Assembly (NCBI GenBank): GCA_034359265.1
Contig: CP136890.1
Span: 77,959,501-78,023,500 of the forward strand
Direction of reading: 5' to 3'
Source: Canna indica
Taxonomy: Eukaryota > Streptophyta > Magnoliopsida > Zingiberales > Cannaceae
Length of the DNA stretch: 64,000 bases
Under the pieces are notes generated by a model. That model saw nothing but the letters and a program-made list of their open reading frames with translations. It was not told where the DNA came from and ran no database searches. A program made the translations under genes and the position numbers. Positions 31,543 through 42,836 of this stretch are shown piece by piece (the first letter of the stretch is position 1; each line of letters begins with the position of its first letter).

Positions 31543-32016
31543 TTGTTAATGAAAAGACTTCAAAATATTTTCGGCAAGGATCGTGCTACTGGTCATGGAG
31601 CTGAGACGGGAGCAGATGCAATTAATTACACTCAACCTAACATTGAAAGCAATGAAGAGATAGAACATCCACTTGAGTCTCTTATATCAGCGAGCTATAT
31701 ACCTACTTCCCATACTGTTGGCCATTCAGATGAGGCATATGTTGGTCCATCTCGCAAGCGAAGTCATAACACTAACATTGCAAGAGAATTCATTGTAGCT
31801 TTTGACAAAAATATGGAAGCTACTAGAAAAGAGTTAGCACCGAAGCATGAGCCTGCTAAGTCAATACTGCAAGAATTAAATAAATTAGATCTCACTCCTA
31901 TGGAGGAAGTAGACGTGCTTATTAAATTTGCACACACTCCACAATATGAAAAATATTTCTTGGAGATGGAGCATGATCAGAGGTTGATGTTTTTGGGGAA
32001 GATTTTAGGAGCTTAG
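31543..32016 (+). pseudogene. Harbinger ORF1-type Myb/SANT-like protein, C-terminal fragment
   Basis: Open for 157 codons. The C-terminus (LDLTPMEEVDVLIKFAHTPQ, then YFLEMEHDQRLMFLGKIL) resembles the conserved tail of plant L10-interacting MYB-like and Harbinger ORF1 proteins. The N-terminal Myb/SANT DNA-binding domain that should precede it is not seen, so it starts late. Upstream, 31460-31525 could contain an intron acceptor (TTTATAG at 31515). In PIF/Harbinger elements this protein works with a DDE transposase; that second gene is absent here. Confidence 0.7.
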
Positions 32017-33457
32017 ACATTTTATTATGTTTTTGTTAGGTTAACTGTTATTAGTGAAGTGTTTTGATGGATTTATAATTTGGTTGACATTTTAAAAAAT
32101 ATTATTAATGATGTTTTTGTTACATTTATCATATTGGAGCACATTTATCAATTTACTATTCCTTATTTTATATGATATAATATTATGTTTTATTATATTT
32201 ATCCATTTATTAATTAGAATTATAACTCTTGTGTTAGTTAAAATAAATATTTTTTTTATTATAATAATTTATGATCTTATCCCGTATATTTTGTATAATG
32301 AGACGAACAAGAAATAGTACAAAGGATATTTTCGTCAAATTATCTTATTATGTACTGTGATAATACAAAACGAACACATGACTGTACTAAATTTGATGTT
32401 TAGTACCATGCGAAAAGAACATGAGACTATTTATTATGTTGTCCTATATAATCTTATATTGTACTCATTAGTCTGTTATGTACTAAACTGTTTACGAAAC
32501 AAACGGATCCTTAGGTTATTAAAATATATATTTTTTTATCTAGTCCCTTAAAATATTTTAGTTTTTTCATTTGGTCTCTTTTTAGTCCATGTCAGTATTT
32601 CATATTGACACTTAATATCAAAAGTTAACGAAAAATTAACACAGGAACCAAACAAAAACGGAAGTAATTTTTGAGGGACTAAACGAAAAGTTTTTAAAAA
32701 TGATGAATCAAACGAAAAAATATATAATATTTTGGAGGATCAAAAATATAATTAAGCCTAAATGTTATGATAATGATAATTTACCATACCTAATTATATT
32801 TTTAATAATTTTATCAAAGATATTTATAATTTCGATGATTTTTTAATATATATAGAATGAAAACTCATGTTATATTGCCACTTATTGCATGTGCTCTAAA
32901 GTCTAAACGCTACTACTTTCTTGAAATTGTCATCGCATGGTTCGGTTCAATTTTGAAATTGACCTCTTTTTTGGTCTATTGCAATAATTTTAGTTTATTT
33001 TTGGACTTTATCGATATCTGACATAAATTGGCCTCCAATGGTAGCGTGATAAATTTGCTTTCCTCTTGAGCTCTCTTGTTTGAAATCTTGACAAGAAGGA
33101 AGATTCTTGTTATTGTTTGGAACTTGGAAGTCTCTACCATTTGTTGATTGATTCCAGATATATGCCTCCAAAATATATTTACCTTTTTAGCTATTTTTGC
33201 AAAGTCCACAAATTTATCAAAATTCAGAAATGCTTATCACAAATTATCTTTTTCCGCATAAATCAGGAATAAATGATTATTTTCTAAATTTAATTTCAGG
33301 GGAAAATTATGGTGTTTTATAGATAATTTCTTACACTCAAAGTTTCTAGATATGTTATAGTCATGATAAATTCAAATAAAAATTAATTTAATTAGATTTA
33401 ATTTAAATAAAAATCTCATCATATCGTCGTCGCATAATCATAAAATAATGATAAACA

Positions 33458-33976
33458 ATATAATTATATTTTTGATCCCCCAAAATATCATATTTTTTCA
33501 TTTGGTCTCTCATTTTTAAAAACTTTTCGTTTAGTCCATCAAAAATTATTTTTATTTTCGTTTGGTCCCTCCGTTAATTTTTGATGTTAAGTGCCAACAT
33601 GAAATGCTGACATGAACTAAAGAGGGATCAAATGAAAAAAATAAAATATTTTAAGAGACTAAATAAAAAAAATTAAAAACCTAAAATATATTATATATTA
33701 TTATGCTTTATGTTATTAAAATGTATATTATTATATTTTAGGTTATTAAAATATATATTTTTTCCCATCAAATTTCTTAAAATATCTTATTTTTTATGTT
33801 TGGTCACTCTTTAGTCCATGTCGGCATTACATATTGGTACTTAACATCAAAAATTAACGGAGGGACCAAACGAAAACGAAAATAATTTTTGAGGGACTAA
33901 ACGAAAAGTTTTTTAAAATGAGGAACTAAACGAAAAAAATATGATATTTTGATGGACCAAAAACATAATTAAACCT
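33458..33976. mobile_element. Foldback element, second copy, uninterrupted, about 520 bp
   Basis: The left arm (ATTTTTGATCCCCCAAAATATC, TTTGGTCCCTCCGTTAA) and right arm (TTAACGGAGGGACCAAACG, GATATTTTGATGGACC) are inverted copies around an AT-rich centre near 33715. Same family as 25477-32759. The borders are worn, and I give them to within about 10 bp. Confidence 0.82.
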
Positions 33977-34309
33977 TATATTTTAAAATAAATAATTTAA
34001 TGGTAAAATGTCAAAAATTAAAGAATAATTAAATCCAATTCAGTGCTAAAGTTCTTTATAAATTTTTAACTTAAAATAGTTTGCGTCATTAATAGGGATA
34101 ACAATTTTATCCGTATATGCTGAATAAAAATCGCATCCGATCGATACCCGCAAATAAAAATGGATATGAATATAGATTTTAAAATTTTTCATTTGAGCAA
34201 ATGCGGTACGAACAAGGTAGGCATGTGGATCCGCGTTGCATATTCACGTATAGACCATTACTATTTCACATATAGACCATTACCATTTTACACATATATT
34301 CACGTATGG

Positions 34310-34588
34310 CACCTACCAGCCGAGTGGAGTTTTTAAAGTCGAATTATCATTTTGCACGTTGCCTATCTCTCATTAACGTTAATTCGAGGATGGGCTAATG
34401 GGTAATTTCACTTTTCACCATGAGAGAGTATAGACATGAAGGCTTTTCGTTTCACATGCATTGTTGCCCCAAATTGAAGATGACCATACAAAATTACCAA
34501 TTTACCCATCCCCGATTAACATAAATGAGCGATTGGTGATGGGAAAAAAAATAATTTGATTTGAAAACCCCACTCGGCCCGTGGGTGT
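34310..34588. mobile_element. Inverted-repeat MITE, about 280 bp
   Basis: CACCTACCAGCCGAGTGGAG at the left faces CCACTCGGCCCGTGGGTG at the right, and the pairing continues inward (TTTTTAAAGTCGAATTAT against ATAATTTGATTTGAAAAC). Class uncertain. Non-coding, about 570 bp upstream of the DGAT2 start. Confidence 0.7.
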
Positions 34589-34589
34589 G

Positions 34590-35155
34590 ATACTAGCTAG
34601 GACAAACATTTGTCATGTCATCGTCGTTAACATGACACATCAGCATTTTCTGTTAAAATTGACGGGTCATGCTAAACGTGGTAATGAATCTTAAGTTCGT
34701 TTATATTCTTGCTAGTGAAAATAGTTCGTATTAAAAATGAGAAAATGATCAAAGTTCATATTTTTTTGGGTATTTATCCTATATATTATATAGGTAGTTT
34801 TATGGTAATTACATATGAAAGTTTAGTAAATTATTAATTATTGTAAATTTTAAAATGTAAATTATTATTATTTTGTTAAATGTGTTGCTAATACGGATGG
34901 AGCGTAGATATCCGATTATTATTATTTTATTTGTTTAATATTATAAATTTTCAAGGCTGGCAAACAAGCATTTGCCACTTGGAGTATAGAGAAATTAAAG
35001 GGGAAAAAGGGGCCATTCTCGATCCTCCCCCGCGCCACATGAGTGTTGGTCGAGTATTAATTATTGTGATCCAACTACTACTTCGCAGACCAACGCACAG
35101 CTCACGCTGCGCTCCTTCTCCTTCCCCATTTCGCTCCTCCGCTCTGTCCAACATC
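34590..35155. promoter_or_regulatory. Upstream region and probable 5' leader of DGAT2
   Basis: AT-rich DNA until about 34990, then a change to C-rich leader-like sequence (CTCCTTCTCCTTCCCC, 35110-35130) just before the ATG. AGTATTAATTATTG near 35053 is the only TATA-like patch at a plausible distance. No transcript evidence. Confidence 0.45.
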
Positions 35156-38100
35156 ATGGATGAGGCCGACCGTCAAGAGGGCTGCACCCCCGCAGTGTTC
35201 CGAGGCACCGAGTACTCCCTCCTCCACACTCCCATCGCCCTCTCCCTCTGGCTTGGCAGCATCCACTTCACCGCCGCCCTCGTCCTCGCTGCCCTCCTAA
35301 TCCTCCCCGCCCGCTTCGCCGCCGCGTCCGTCTTCCTCCCTCCCTCACTTCCTTGCCTTCTTCTCTTAGCTTAATAACCCTTCCGTTCTCTTTTCTCGAT
35401 CCAGGGTCTTCGCATTTCTGCTCTTCGTCATGGTGATTCCCGTCAATGATAAGAGTAGATTTGGGCGGAGATTGTCAAGGTATGATCTTTTCTTCATTGA
35501 GCTTTTTATTAGGTTTTTATTAACGAATTTATTCTTTCTTTTTTTTTTTATATTAAAAACCAATGGTTTCTTTCTTTGCTTTGAAAAATAATACAAAAAT
35601 CTTAGGTATATTTGCAAGTACGCATGTGGCTATTTCCCAATCATCCTTCATGTGGAGGACATTAAGTCCTTTCACCCAAACGAAGCTTATGGTGAGTTCT
35701 CATCCAGCTATTCTTTTTTGGCTTCAGCTTGCTCGAATTTCGAACAAGTCTTTTTTATGTGTTCTCAGCTGATGTAAGTTTAAAGATATAGTGAATGAAT
35801 TCGGATTTCTTCTGACTAGTTCTTCGTTTTTAAATTTTTGAGCATTTTGTGTATTCTAAATGACGATCAATGCTAGTTTTGATTTTTTTCACATTATTTT
35901 ATTTTTTTAAAAAAATTGCAGTGTTTGGTTATGAGCCACACTCGGTGCTGCCTATAGCTGTTTGTGCTCTTGCTGACCACACAGGGTTCATGCCTATGCC
36001 TAAAATCAAGGTTCTTGCGAGCAGTGCCGTGAGTTTCTTGTTTCCTTGTTATTTTCCCTTTTAGATCTTGGTACCCCATGCTTTGTTTTGTTTTTTACCT
36101 TTTGTGTTCCCTTACTTTCTGCTCAGTGTGCATGGTATGTGGTCAGGTCTTCTACACTCCCTTTCTAAGGCAGATTTGGACATGGCTGGGATTAGTCCCT
36201 GCATCAAGGAAGAACTTCTATAAATACTTAGAAGCTGGATATAGTTGCATCATTGTTCCTGGTGGTGTACAGGAGATGCTTCATATGGACCATGACAGTG
36301 AGGTTTGCCTATTGCCACCCAACTAACATATAGAAGTCCTGTAACACGTGTATTTATTACTCATTTGTTTTCCTTTTCATGCCATGGAGTGGTCGATTCA
36401 CAATTTAGCAAAAGTTACATGGTTATAATGTCGGTAAAATTTGACTTGTTCTATTGTTCACAGCTTGGTTTTGACTCCTTGGACCACTAGTTTGCATTTC
36501 TTTTCCTCCTTGATAGTGTTTCATGTTCACTAGAGTTGGAAACTTCGAATTACATGTCTGCTTCAAGTCTTTAACATCGAACCTGAAAGAATTATATGCT
36601 AAGAACTTCAAATGTATACCTAATCTCTGTTTTTATGGGAAAAACTAAATTGACAACGGAATGACCGAGGAATGAGACAGAAATCTTTTCTGTTGAGAAA
36701 GTAAAGATGATTAAATGGACTGGACGTTTTTTGGTAACTTGAAGAAATTTTGCAGAACTATGATAGGCAATTTAGAGTCACATTTGACATATTAAAGATC
36801 TAAATTGATTGATAGCAAAGAAGCTTAAGAAGAGGTTTTATATTTTCTTACACTTTTTGTTAACACAACACTACAGTTTTTCACTATGTTTTTTTCTTTC
36901 TGAAGTGATCAGTTTTTCACTATGTTGAGACAGCACACTGCACATAGTGCCGAGGGTGTCTTTCTTTCTCAAAGAAAACATGTTGGTCTTCTTGAAGAAA
37001 CTAGGCTCTGTTTGTTAAAAGCACTTGTGCAAATAAAAATAATGTTTGTTAAATCGATGCTAAAAGTATTTTTATCCCGAAATTGTTTTCTCAAAGTCAT
37101 TTTTTCGAAGAAGGTGAGGATGTGCTTTTCTCATTGTTGCATTTTCAAAGAAGTTTGCAAAAAAGCATTTTAAACGGAGCCTTAGCTGATTGACACTAGC
37201 TCTTTCTTTGTCTATGACAAAGTCTTTGAGTATGTTTCCAATACTGACGCTTGGCTTGGTTTGACAACTGATTTATGTAACTGTGTTATGATTATAGTCC
37301 TCAATATTTGTATTAACAGTGGGTTGTTTAGAAATGTTTTAAGAAATGGTTGGAGTTGTTATTAGGTTTTTTGAGTGTTATGGAGTTGTTTGGGTTGTTT
37401 AGTTGCTTGGAGTCTTGGTTTTTTTTATTTCTACCAGTAATCTTCAAATATAGGGGGAGGAATGTAAGAAAATTTTACTGAATAGCTAATACAATTTTCT
37501 AAGTTCTCTTCCTATTTCTTTTTATTCTTCAATTCCTATATGTCTCTGTTCTTCTCTCCCTATTCCTCTCTATTTCTCTCCCTCTCTATTCCTCTGTCTC
37601 CCTATTGCTTTCTCCCCATTTCTCTCTTCGATTTCATCCATGAATTGATCCAGGTACATAACAAACTGTCACTAGTAATAGTCCTGATATTTCATCTACT
37701 GTATGAATTGGTTGGAAAACCTTCTTGATTTTTAGTTTCTTAATGTTCTTTCCATATCTGGGATGTGCATTCAACGAACTAAAAGTTGGACCAATAGAGT
37801 GAGAAAAGCAACGAGCAAAGGGTTATTTTTATATAACATTCTTCTGCAATTTAATATATTCATAAGACAATTGACAAGATATGCCCCTCCTTAATACTAC
37901 CCATTCAAAAAGTCGTTGGAGCATTCAGAGTTTAAGATGGTAGATCAATTTTTGTTTACAATTGTCTAATGAACCTAGAGGTTCTAGAAATGGTACTCCT
38001 ACCTCATCCCTTTCTAATCTGCTACACTTTTTATTCTTATCAGTAGCTTACAATTATGTCAAGGGAGCTTGCCTCAACTTGATAAAGTAAAACAAAAAAA

Positions 38101-41100
38101 TGCTTCGATTTTTGCACTATACAGATTGGTTACTACCTCAAACTTCACTTTCTTATGCCATAGTCCAAACAACCTACATTGATGCAGATTAAATGTAGAT
38201 TTTTAAACACGACAATAGTTTATGTTCGATGAACTCAAAATTGGTATTTGAACTGGATTTTTAGCTATATATGATTGCAAATGAGCTAGCACATTCTTTA
38301 TTAAACTTGATGCTGATATTTCATATGCATGAGCCTGGGGCGTCCAGTGTAATTAGGTGATAGTAATACCCTTAACTGAGCCTGCATTGGAGGAGCATGC
38401 ATCATAATTAGGATAAGTATCTGGAGGTAGTTGGGCTCTCTGATTATGCCATTGTGCTGCTATTAACAAAATTTATCCTGGTATATAAATGGAGGTGAAT
38501 GCTATGTACTATCATGATTCAGATTTCTTACTGTTTTTGTAAATCATTTCAGACAATTGGAGATGCCATTAGATTTTTCATTATCAAACTTTTATGAGTT
38601 GTACTTCTCTTTGGAACTCTTATCAAATATTCATATGGTCTGCAAATAACCTCCTAATGTTCTTTTCTCTTTTTACTAATGGATTTGGAAGACACTAATT
38701 AGCCAAATGCTAATGCAATTTTTGCCTCGTGAATAGGTTGCCTTCCTTAAATCAAGAAAAGGTTTTGTGCGAATTGCCATGGAGATGGGCCGACCTGTAG
38801 TACCTGTTTTCTGCTTTGGCCAGGTTTGGTATTCCATCTGAAAAATCTACCACAAATGGAATTTGGTGAACATGATGAATAAATAGTCTGCTAGATGTTA
38901 ATGTAGGGATCCAGTTGAAGTATCTGGTGATCTTGGTCTCATGCTAACATATTGTGAGTACGATTACTCACAAATTTTGAGTTTATGGAAACCTCAACTT
39001 TCTTCCTTAATTGATGCACAGAGTTATGTTTACCGATGGTGGAAGCCCAGTGGGAAATTGTTTGTGAAGATTGCTCGAGCGCTGAAGTTCACACCAATTG
39101 TCTTCTGGGGAAGATTTGGGTACCTAAGAAATCTTACCTTTGCCTTATTCATGTTAAACCCATAAAATTTGGCAAGTTTTTTTATCCCTGCTTTGATACC
39201 ATTAATATTGTTTCAAATTGTGTGATTATTTCCTCTTATTATATAGAACACCTATACCATTTCGGCACACCATGCATGTTGTAGTGGGAAGACCCATTCA
39301 GCTGATGAAAAATCCCAAGCCCACTCCAGATGAGGTAAGAAAATGTTTCTTTTATAAAAAAAGAGAAATCTCCATAATAGTTAAATTCAGCACTCTGCAT
39401 CTAAAAACCCTTCTTATGGTCCAACTATGGTTTAAAATCTTGTATTGGTATAGATTCCGGTCCGAGGCCGGTACTTGTACCGTAGTGTACTACACTCAAT
39501 ATGATCTGAGAACTCGGGACATATTCATTTGGGAAAAGTTGGGATATGCGATAAAGAGGGTACAGTATGCCAAAATCGGCAGAAGATCGCCCGTTACCTT
39601 CGCAATCTCAGGTTACCCATCCGAGTAGTTCTATAGTTTGAAAGATCATGCTGTGGATCCAGTAGTTACTAAGACGGCAACCCGATCTGACGATCTGAGA
39701 GTTTGACCGACCGACTGAGGAAAATCGGAACTGCGAACTAGCTGCGACTGGAAGCCTTGACTATACATGGACTCGGCGACGAGAGACAAAGGAGGAACCT
39801 GAAGTTCAAAAGGATTGCCAACGAAGAATTATTGAAGGGAGGAACACAACAGAGGAGGACGCTCTTGAGTGGACTGCTGACGAGTCTCCACGGGTCGGAT
39901 TCTCTCTGATCGTGCGACGATGATTCGCCGTACGGACCGACTCGGAAGAAGAATGGTTACGACCATTCTTTCTGAAGATAGTGGGAGTGTTATTGTGAAG
40001 ATTTCGACTTCTTCCCCCGCCATCGGAGGTTCGACTCCGCAGATCGAAGTCCTCATGAAGATCTGCGAGTCAGAAGACGTTGATGATGACGACGGCGCGA
40101 AGGAGGCCGATCGCCATCTACGTTGGGCACAGTCGGAACCCCAATCATCTCCTGGTAAAGATGATTCAGAAGTAGGGGATGGTGAAATTCTCGGGATTTC
40201 AACCCCAAAGGTCCGACATCACAACGAGCCGAATTCTATTCCGTCCTCTCTTTCCATAAGAGAAGGTAAATCGGAAGAAGGAAAAGAGGAAATTTTGGAA
40301 ATTTCCATCTTAAAGGAGGGTGGGGATAATATTGAAGATCTCTCGGTTTCTGACGCGGTTCCACAAAAGTCAGAAACCATCCCGCCTCAATCGGCTATGT
40401 TACGCTCGGATAAAGGTACTCAGACCGACCCCCTGAACGCCAAAGCATTATACCGCGAGGTCAAGCCGCGTGCCAGGCGGACCAAATGTTTCATCTGCGG
40501 TGAAGAGGGGCATTTCACAAGAGATTGCGAAAAGAAGCAGGGCTATATCAAGAAGATCAAAGTTCCCGATGAAGACCGAGCAACAAGAACGGAAGCCTGC
40601 TAGCGGTGCGTTGGTGAACCGCGAGGACGAAATCGCCACAGTTATCTTTAACGCTTTGTTTTGCAGGAGCTCGAAGGCCGACGGATGAGCCGAAGACTCC
40701 GTAATTACGAGGGACCCACAATCACATGGGATCCCTGTAGATTGATTCTATGTGTCGGGCAATTATTGCCCTAGTGTCCTGTAAAAGACGGATGGTGTCC
40801 CGTCTGTGTCAAAGGTCACTTCCAACTTGTGGATAGCCATCACTTAGTGGACGATGGGGCCCAATGAGCACCCGCACTAAGGATGAGCTTCCTTCGCATG
40901 GAAGCAACCTTGAGTCTATATATAGAGTCAGTCTAGGAAGGTGCAGAGCAGACTCGAGAACCGAGTAGTTCTACTCTTCCAATTGTTGTAGCGTTCCCTC
41001 CTCCTCCCATCTCTTCAATAAATTCGTCATTTCGACTCCGTGCTTTAACCGGCCTGGTCCACATAGGCTGGTCCCGAGATTTTACATTATTTTATTTTCA

Positions 41101-41833
41101 AATGTAATCTCCAAACACATTTTTAAACTTTAAAACACAGTTTTAAAGCCTTATGTAGCCCTCAAGACCTTGTAAAACCGACCCCCAACCGTTAAAATAG
41201 TCATTTGGGGTCGGTTGGAAAGAAGCTCCCATTGGCTATTTATAGCCGTTGGGTTGGTACTAGGCCAGATTTAACTGTTTACAATGACCACCTATCTTGG
41301 GGATCCAACATGACCATGCTTGTTACGACCCGCTTGATGAGATAACTAACGCATCAACTTCATAGGCTAACCTATTGGCCTAATTAAAATACTTAAGCTG
41401 AAGTTGATGATGGTAGCACACCCATTAACCATTATAAGTCTTATAAGCCAACACCACATCCAATATACTCCCAATGTGGGACTAAATTAGGGTATTACAA
41501 TACCCGAACACATTAACCATTCAATAGTCACTAACCATCCAAACTACTGAGCATGTGCTGTTGGAGAACGTTAGATAGGATCTTTTCAATCGACGACAAA
41601 GAACATCAATGCTCATGTTGGCTGCTGTTCGGATCATGTTTTATCTAGTCCTAGGTTGTGGTCTGCTTTTCTTCTTTTTCAAAAAAAAAATACTGAATGA
41701 TTTGAATTTGTTATTTTTTGGATTTTGCCAGATCAATGAGGTTCATGCTCAATTCATTCAAGCTCTGCAAGAGCTGTTTCAGAAGTACAAGGGCAAAGTT
41801 GGTTACCCTGATCTCGAACTCAGAATTGTGTAA
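35156..41833 (+). CDS. DGAT2: Acyl-CoA:diacylglycerol acyltransferase 2, nine exons
   Basis: Predicted exons: 35156-35325, 35405-35479, 35606-35691, 35922-36028, 36147-36302, 38737-38823, 39022-39119, 39247-39334, 41732-41833. They total 969 bp (322 aa), near the usual plant length. All introns fit GT-AG and keep the frame. The enzyme joins acyl-CoA to diacylglycerol, the last step of triacylglycerol synthesis, at the endoplasmic reticulum. Seen: a hydrophobic hairpin near residues 28-70 ([30 protein letters not shown]), YFP, then GYEPHSVLP with the plant EPHS active-site motif. Next come [26 protein letters not shown] and RFTPI-like KFTPIVFWG. The end YPDLELRIV resembles the family's ER-retrieval tail. 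Exon 1 is very GC-rich. Exon 1's donor (GC|GTCCGT) is weak but the only one that keeps the frame. No broken motif is seen, so it is probably functional. Confidence 0.95.
36303..38736 (+). other. DGAT2 intron 5, 2.4 kb
   Basis: Starts GTTTGCC and ends TGAATAG. Holds one Tourist-like MITE (37004-37181), a pyrimidine-rich TTTCTCTCCCTATTCC stretch (37540-37625) and no gene. The part from 37742 onward has a diverged duplicate at 55859-57045. Confidence 0.85.
37004..37181. mobile_element. Tourist/Harbinger-like MITE in DGAT2 intron 5, 178 bp
   Basis: GGCTCTGTTTGTTAAAAGCA at the left faces TGCTTTTTTGC.../AAACGGAGCC at the right. Flanks are CTA and TTA, a TSD of TTA type with one change. Non-coding. 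Confidence 0.82.
39470..39923 (+). pseudogene. Upstream part of gag/coat-like coding block in DGAT2 intron 8, broken
   Basis: Protein-like segments are readable in two frames. 39480-39628 ([20 protein letters not shown] and ISGYPSE, then a stop) continues past the stop to about 39706. Another frame is open from 39699 to a TGA at 39921-39923. That last frame ends inside the ATGA that starts the next frame at 39920. Charged and acidic composition. Not recognised with certainty: it could be a retrotransposon gag or an old endogenous plant pararetrovirus fragment. Confidence 0.45.
39920..40603 (+). CDS. Zinc-knuckle gag/coat-like protein in DGAT2 intron 8
   Basis: An intact 227-codon frame. The first part is rich in Ser, Glu and Asp ([16 protein letters not shown]). 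A basic stretch follows ([11 protein letters not shown]), then one CCHC zinc knuckle, [14 protein letters not shown], about 30 residues from the end. A single CCHC box after an acidic region is what gag proteins of LTR retrotransposons and coat proteins of Caulimoviridae have; it binds nucleic acid. The start codon overlaps the stop of the frame before it (ATGA). No polymerase, integrase or protease is near, so the source element is incomplete. Which family it comes from is open. Being intronic and in the same direction as DGAT2, it would be spliced out of the DGAT2 message. Confidence 0.6.
   Translation: MIRRTDRLGRRMVTTILSEDSGSVIVKISTSSPAIGGSTPQIEVLMKICESEDVDDDDGAKEADRHLRWAQSEPQSSPGKDDSEVGDGEILGISTPKVRHHNEPNSIPSSLSIREGKSEEGKEEILEISILKEGGDNIEDLSVSDAVPQKSETIPPQSAMLRSDKGTQTDPLNAKALYREVKPRARRTKCFICGEEGHFTRDCEKKQGYIKKIKVPDEDRATRTEAC
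40758..41087 (+). promoter_or_regulatory. LTR-like or pararetrovirus-like promoter block
   Basis: Runs TGTCGGGCAATTATTGCCC to GAGATTTTACA (TG...CA, about 330 bp). It contains CCTTCGCA and a TATATATAG box near 40918, and AATAAA at about 41020, roughly 100 bp downstream. This spacing of TATA box and poly(A) signal fits either an LTR or the terminal redundancy of a plant pararetrovirus. No second copy of the block is present to the left, so it is not a complete LTR pair. Confidence 0.5.
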
Positions 41834-42247
41834 TACGTTCTTCTTCCTTGGCTGTTATGGTCCGAGCTCGATGAAGGTGATGGCCCCTCTTTAACATATT
41901 GCATGTTGCATCAAGTCAATGACATCAAATGTTAGAGTCAGTCTCAAGCTCAAAAGTCAACCAGAAACTGATTCTTAACGAGCAAATTAGGACAGATATG
42001 TTGTAATCTAGGTAGAAAAGTTCTGTGGGTCATTCACTTTCACTGTTATAAGTGCTAAGACTACATTGGTCGTGTTATCAAGCAAAAAACAAATGGTCTT
42101 AGTTTGGTTCTCAGTATGTATATTTTAAAAATTCAAACACATGTAACTTTTTTTGTTTTTGACTCTCCGAATATATATATAAATTTTATTAAAACTTGCC
42201 CATATTCAACTTCAAATTTAGTATATTTGTATGTATTTTTTTTTTTT
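41834..42247. other. DGAT2 3' flank
   Basis: Probably holds the 3' untranslated region. I found no convincing AATAAA in the first 250 bp and no other feature. Confidence 0.55.
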
Positions 42248-42494
42248 GGAAAAATAGACTAAAAGATCATAAGGTTTGTAAATTTTTTTGCTCTACTCGC
42301 GCTTTCAAAATTCGCATGTAAATGCACAATATTTACATTCATTTATGCCATCTACCAAAATTCATCTGACGGTGCTTGACGATTTGGTAGATGACATAAA
42401 CGGATGTAAATGTTGTGCATTTATAGACGAATTTTGAAAACACGGGTGGAACATAAAATTTCTGTAAACTTTGTGATTTTTTAATCTAATTTCC
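42248..42494. mobile_element. Foldback MITE, 247 bp
   Basis: GGAAAAATAGACTAAAAGATC at the left faces GATTTTTTAATCTAATTTCC at the right. Pairing runs through ATGCACAATATTTACATTC / GGATGTAAATGTTGTGCAT to CTACCAAA/TTTGGTAG, leaving a centre of about 20 bases. Non-coding, about 415 bp downstream of the DGAT2 stop. Confidence 0.87.
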
Positions 42495-42759
42495 CATTAG
42501 AAGAGGAAGACAACTTGTATTTTTTGGGACTTGATTATTTAATTATATTATTGTATTTTTTGGGATTTGATTATTTAATTATATTATTTTTCAAATTTTG
42601 TGGAATTGGATGATTCAAACAGTAAACATTTAGAGCATGTTTTTTTCTTCCATTTCTTTTAATGCTTGGCAATGTGATAACTTTATTCAAACCTTGAGTT
42701 GAGAGGAAAACATCAATATGTTTACGTTTCAAGAACATGTATAATATAATTGTTAGGAT

Positions 42760-42836
42760 TAGGGTGACAGTGGATTTGTGTAAATGAGTATTTCAACCGT
42801 CCCAGACCTTGATAGGTCATTAGCGGGTTTGTAGAA
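42760..42836. mobile_element. hAT end fragment (TAGGGTGACAG...)
   Basis: TAGGGTGACAGTGGATTTGT and the following text to about 42836 match the left end of the hAT at 59976 (TAGGGGTGGCAGTGGGTTTA). Only one end is present. Confidence 0.7.

Larger units (their letters stand above)
25766..32510 (+). mobile_element. PIF/Harbinger element, TSD TTA, transposase absent
   Basis: The left end is GGGTTCGTTCGTTTCACAA; the right end is the complement of GGATCCGTTTGTTTCGTAAA. Both are flanked by TTA (25763-25765 and 32511-32513), the PIF/Harbinger signature. Its own DNA is 25766-26075 plus 31089-32510, since a CACTA element fills the rest. Of the two usual Harbinger genes, only part of the Myb/SANT-like one is present (31543-32016). 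Confidence 0.88.
25477..32759. mobile_element. Foldback (long-TIR) element split by a Harbinger element
   Basis: The left arm 25477-25765 (AGGCTTTATTATG... TTTGGTCCCTCCGTTAAC) and right arm 32511-32759 (...GTTAACGAAAAATTAACAC... ATTAAGCCT) are inverted copies. A 7-bp repeat AAATGTT flanks it (25470-25476 and 32760-32766). A second, uninterrupted member of the family lies at 33458-33976, which shows where the centre would be. It has no coding capacity. The TSD length and long arms suggest a Mutator-like or foldback class. Confidence 0.82.
39335..41731 (+). other. DGAT2 intron 8, 2.4 kb, with foreign insert
   Basis: Donor GAG|GTAAGA, acceptor TTTTGCCAG. It contains an inserted block from roughly 39430 to 41090 with an open zinc-knuckle frame and promoter-like DNA. 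After it, 41100-41600 has a GGGTCGGTT/AACCGACCCC inverted pair (41166-41220) and an ATACTCCCAATGTGGGACTA box, both often seen at ends of plant repeats. Insert borders are not resolved. Confidence 0.75.

Noticed and set aside
34931..35155. In-frame extension upstream of the DGAT2 ATG
   Set aside because: The family N-terminus fits the ATG at 35156, and the upstream part is leader-like with no conserved sequence.
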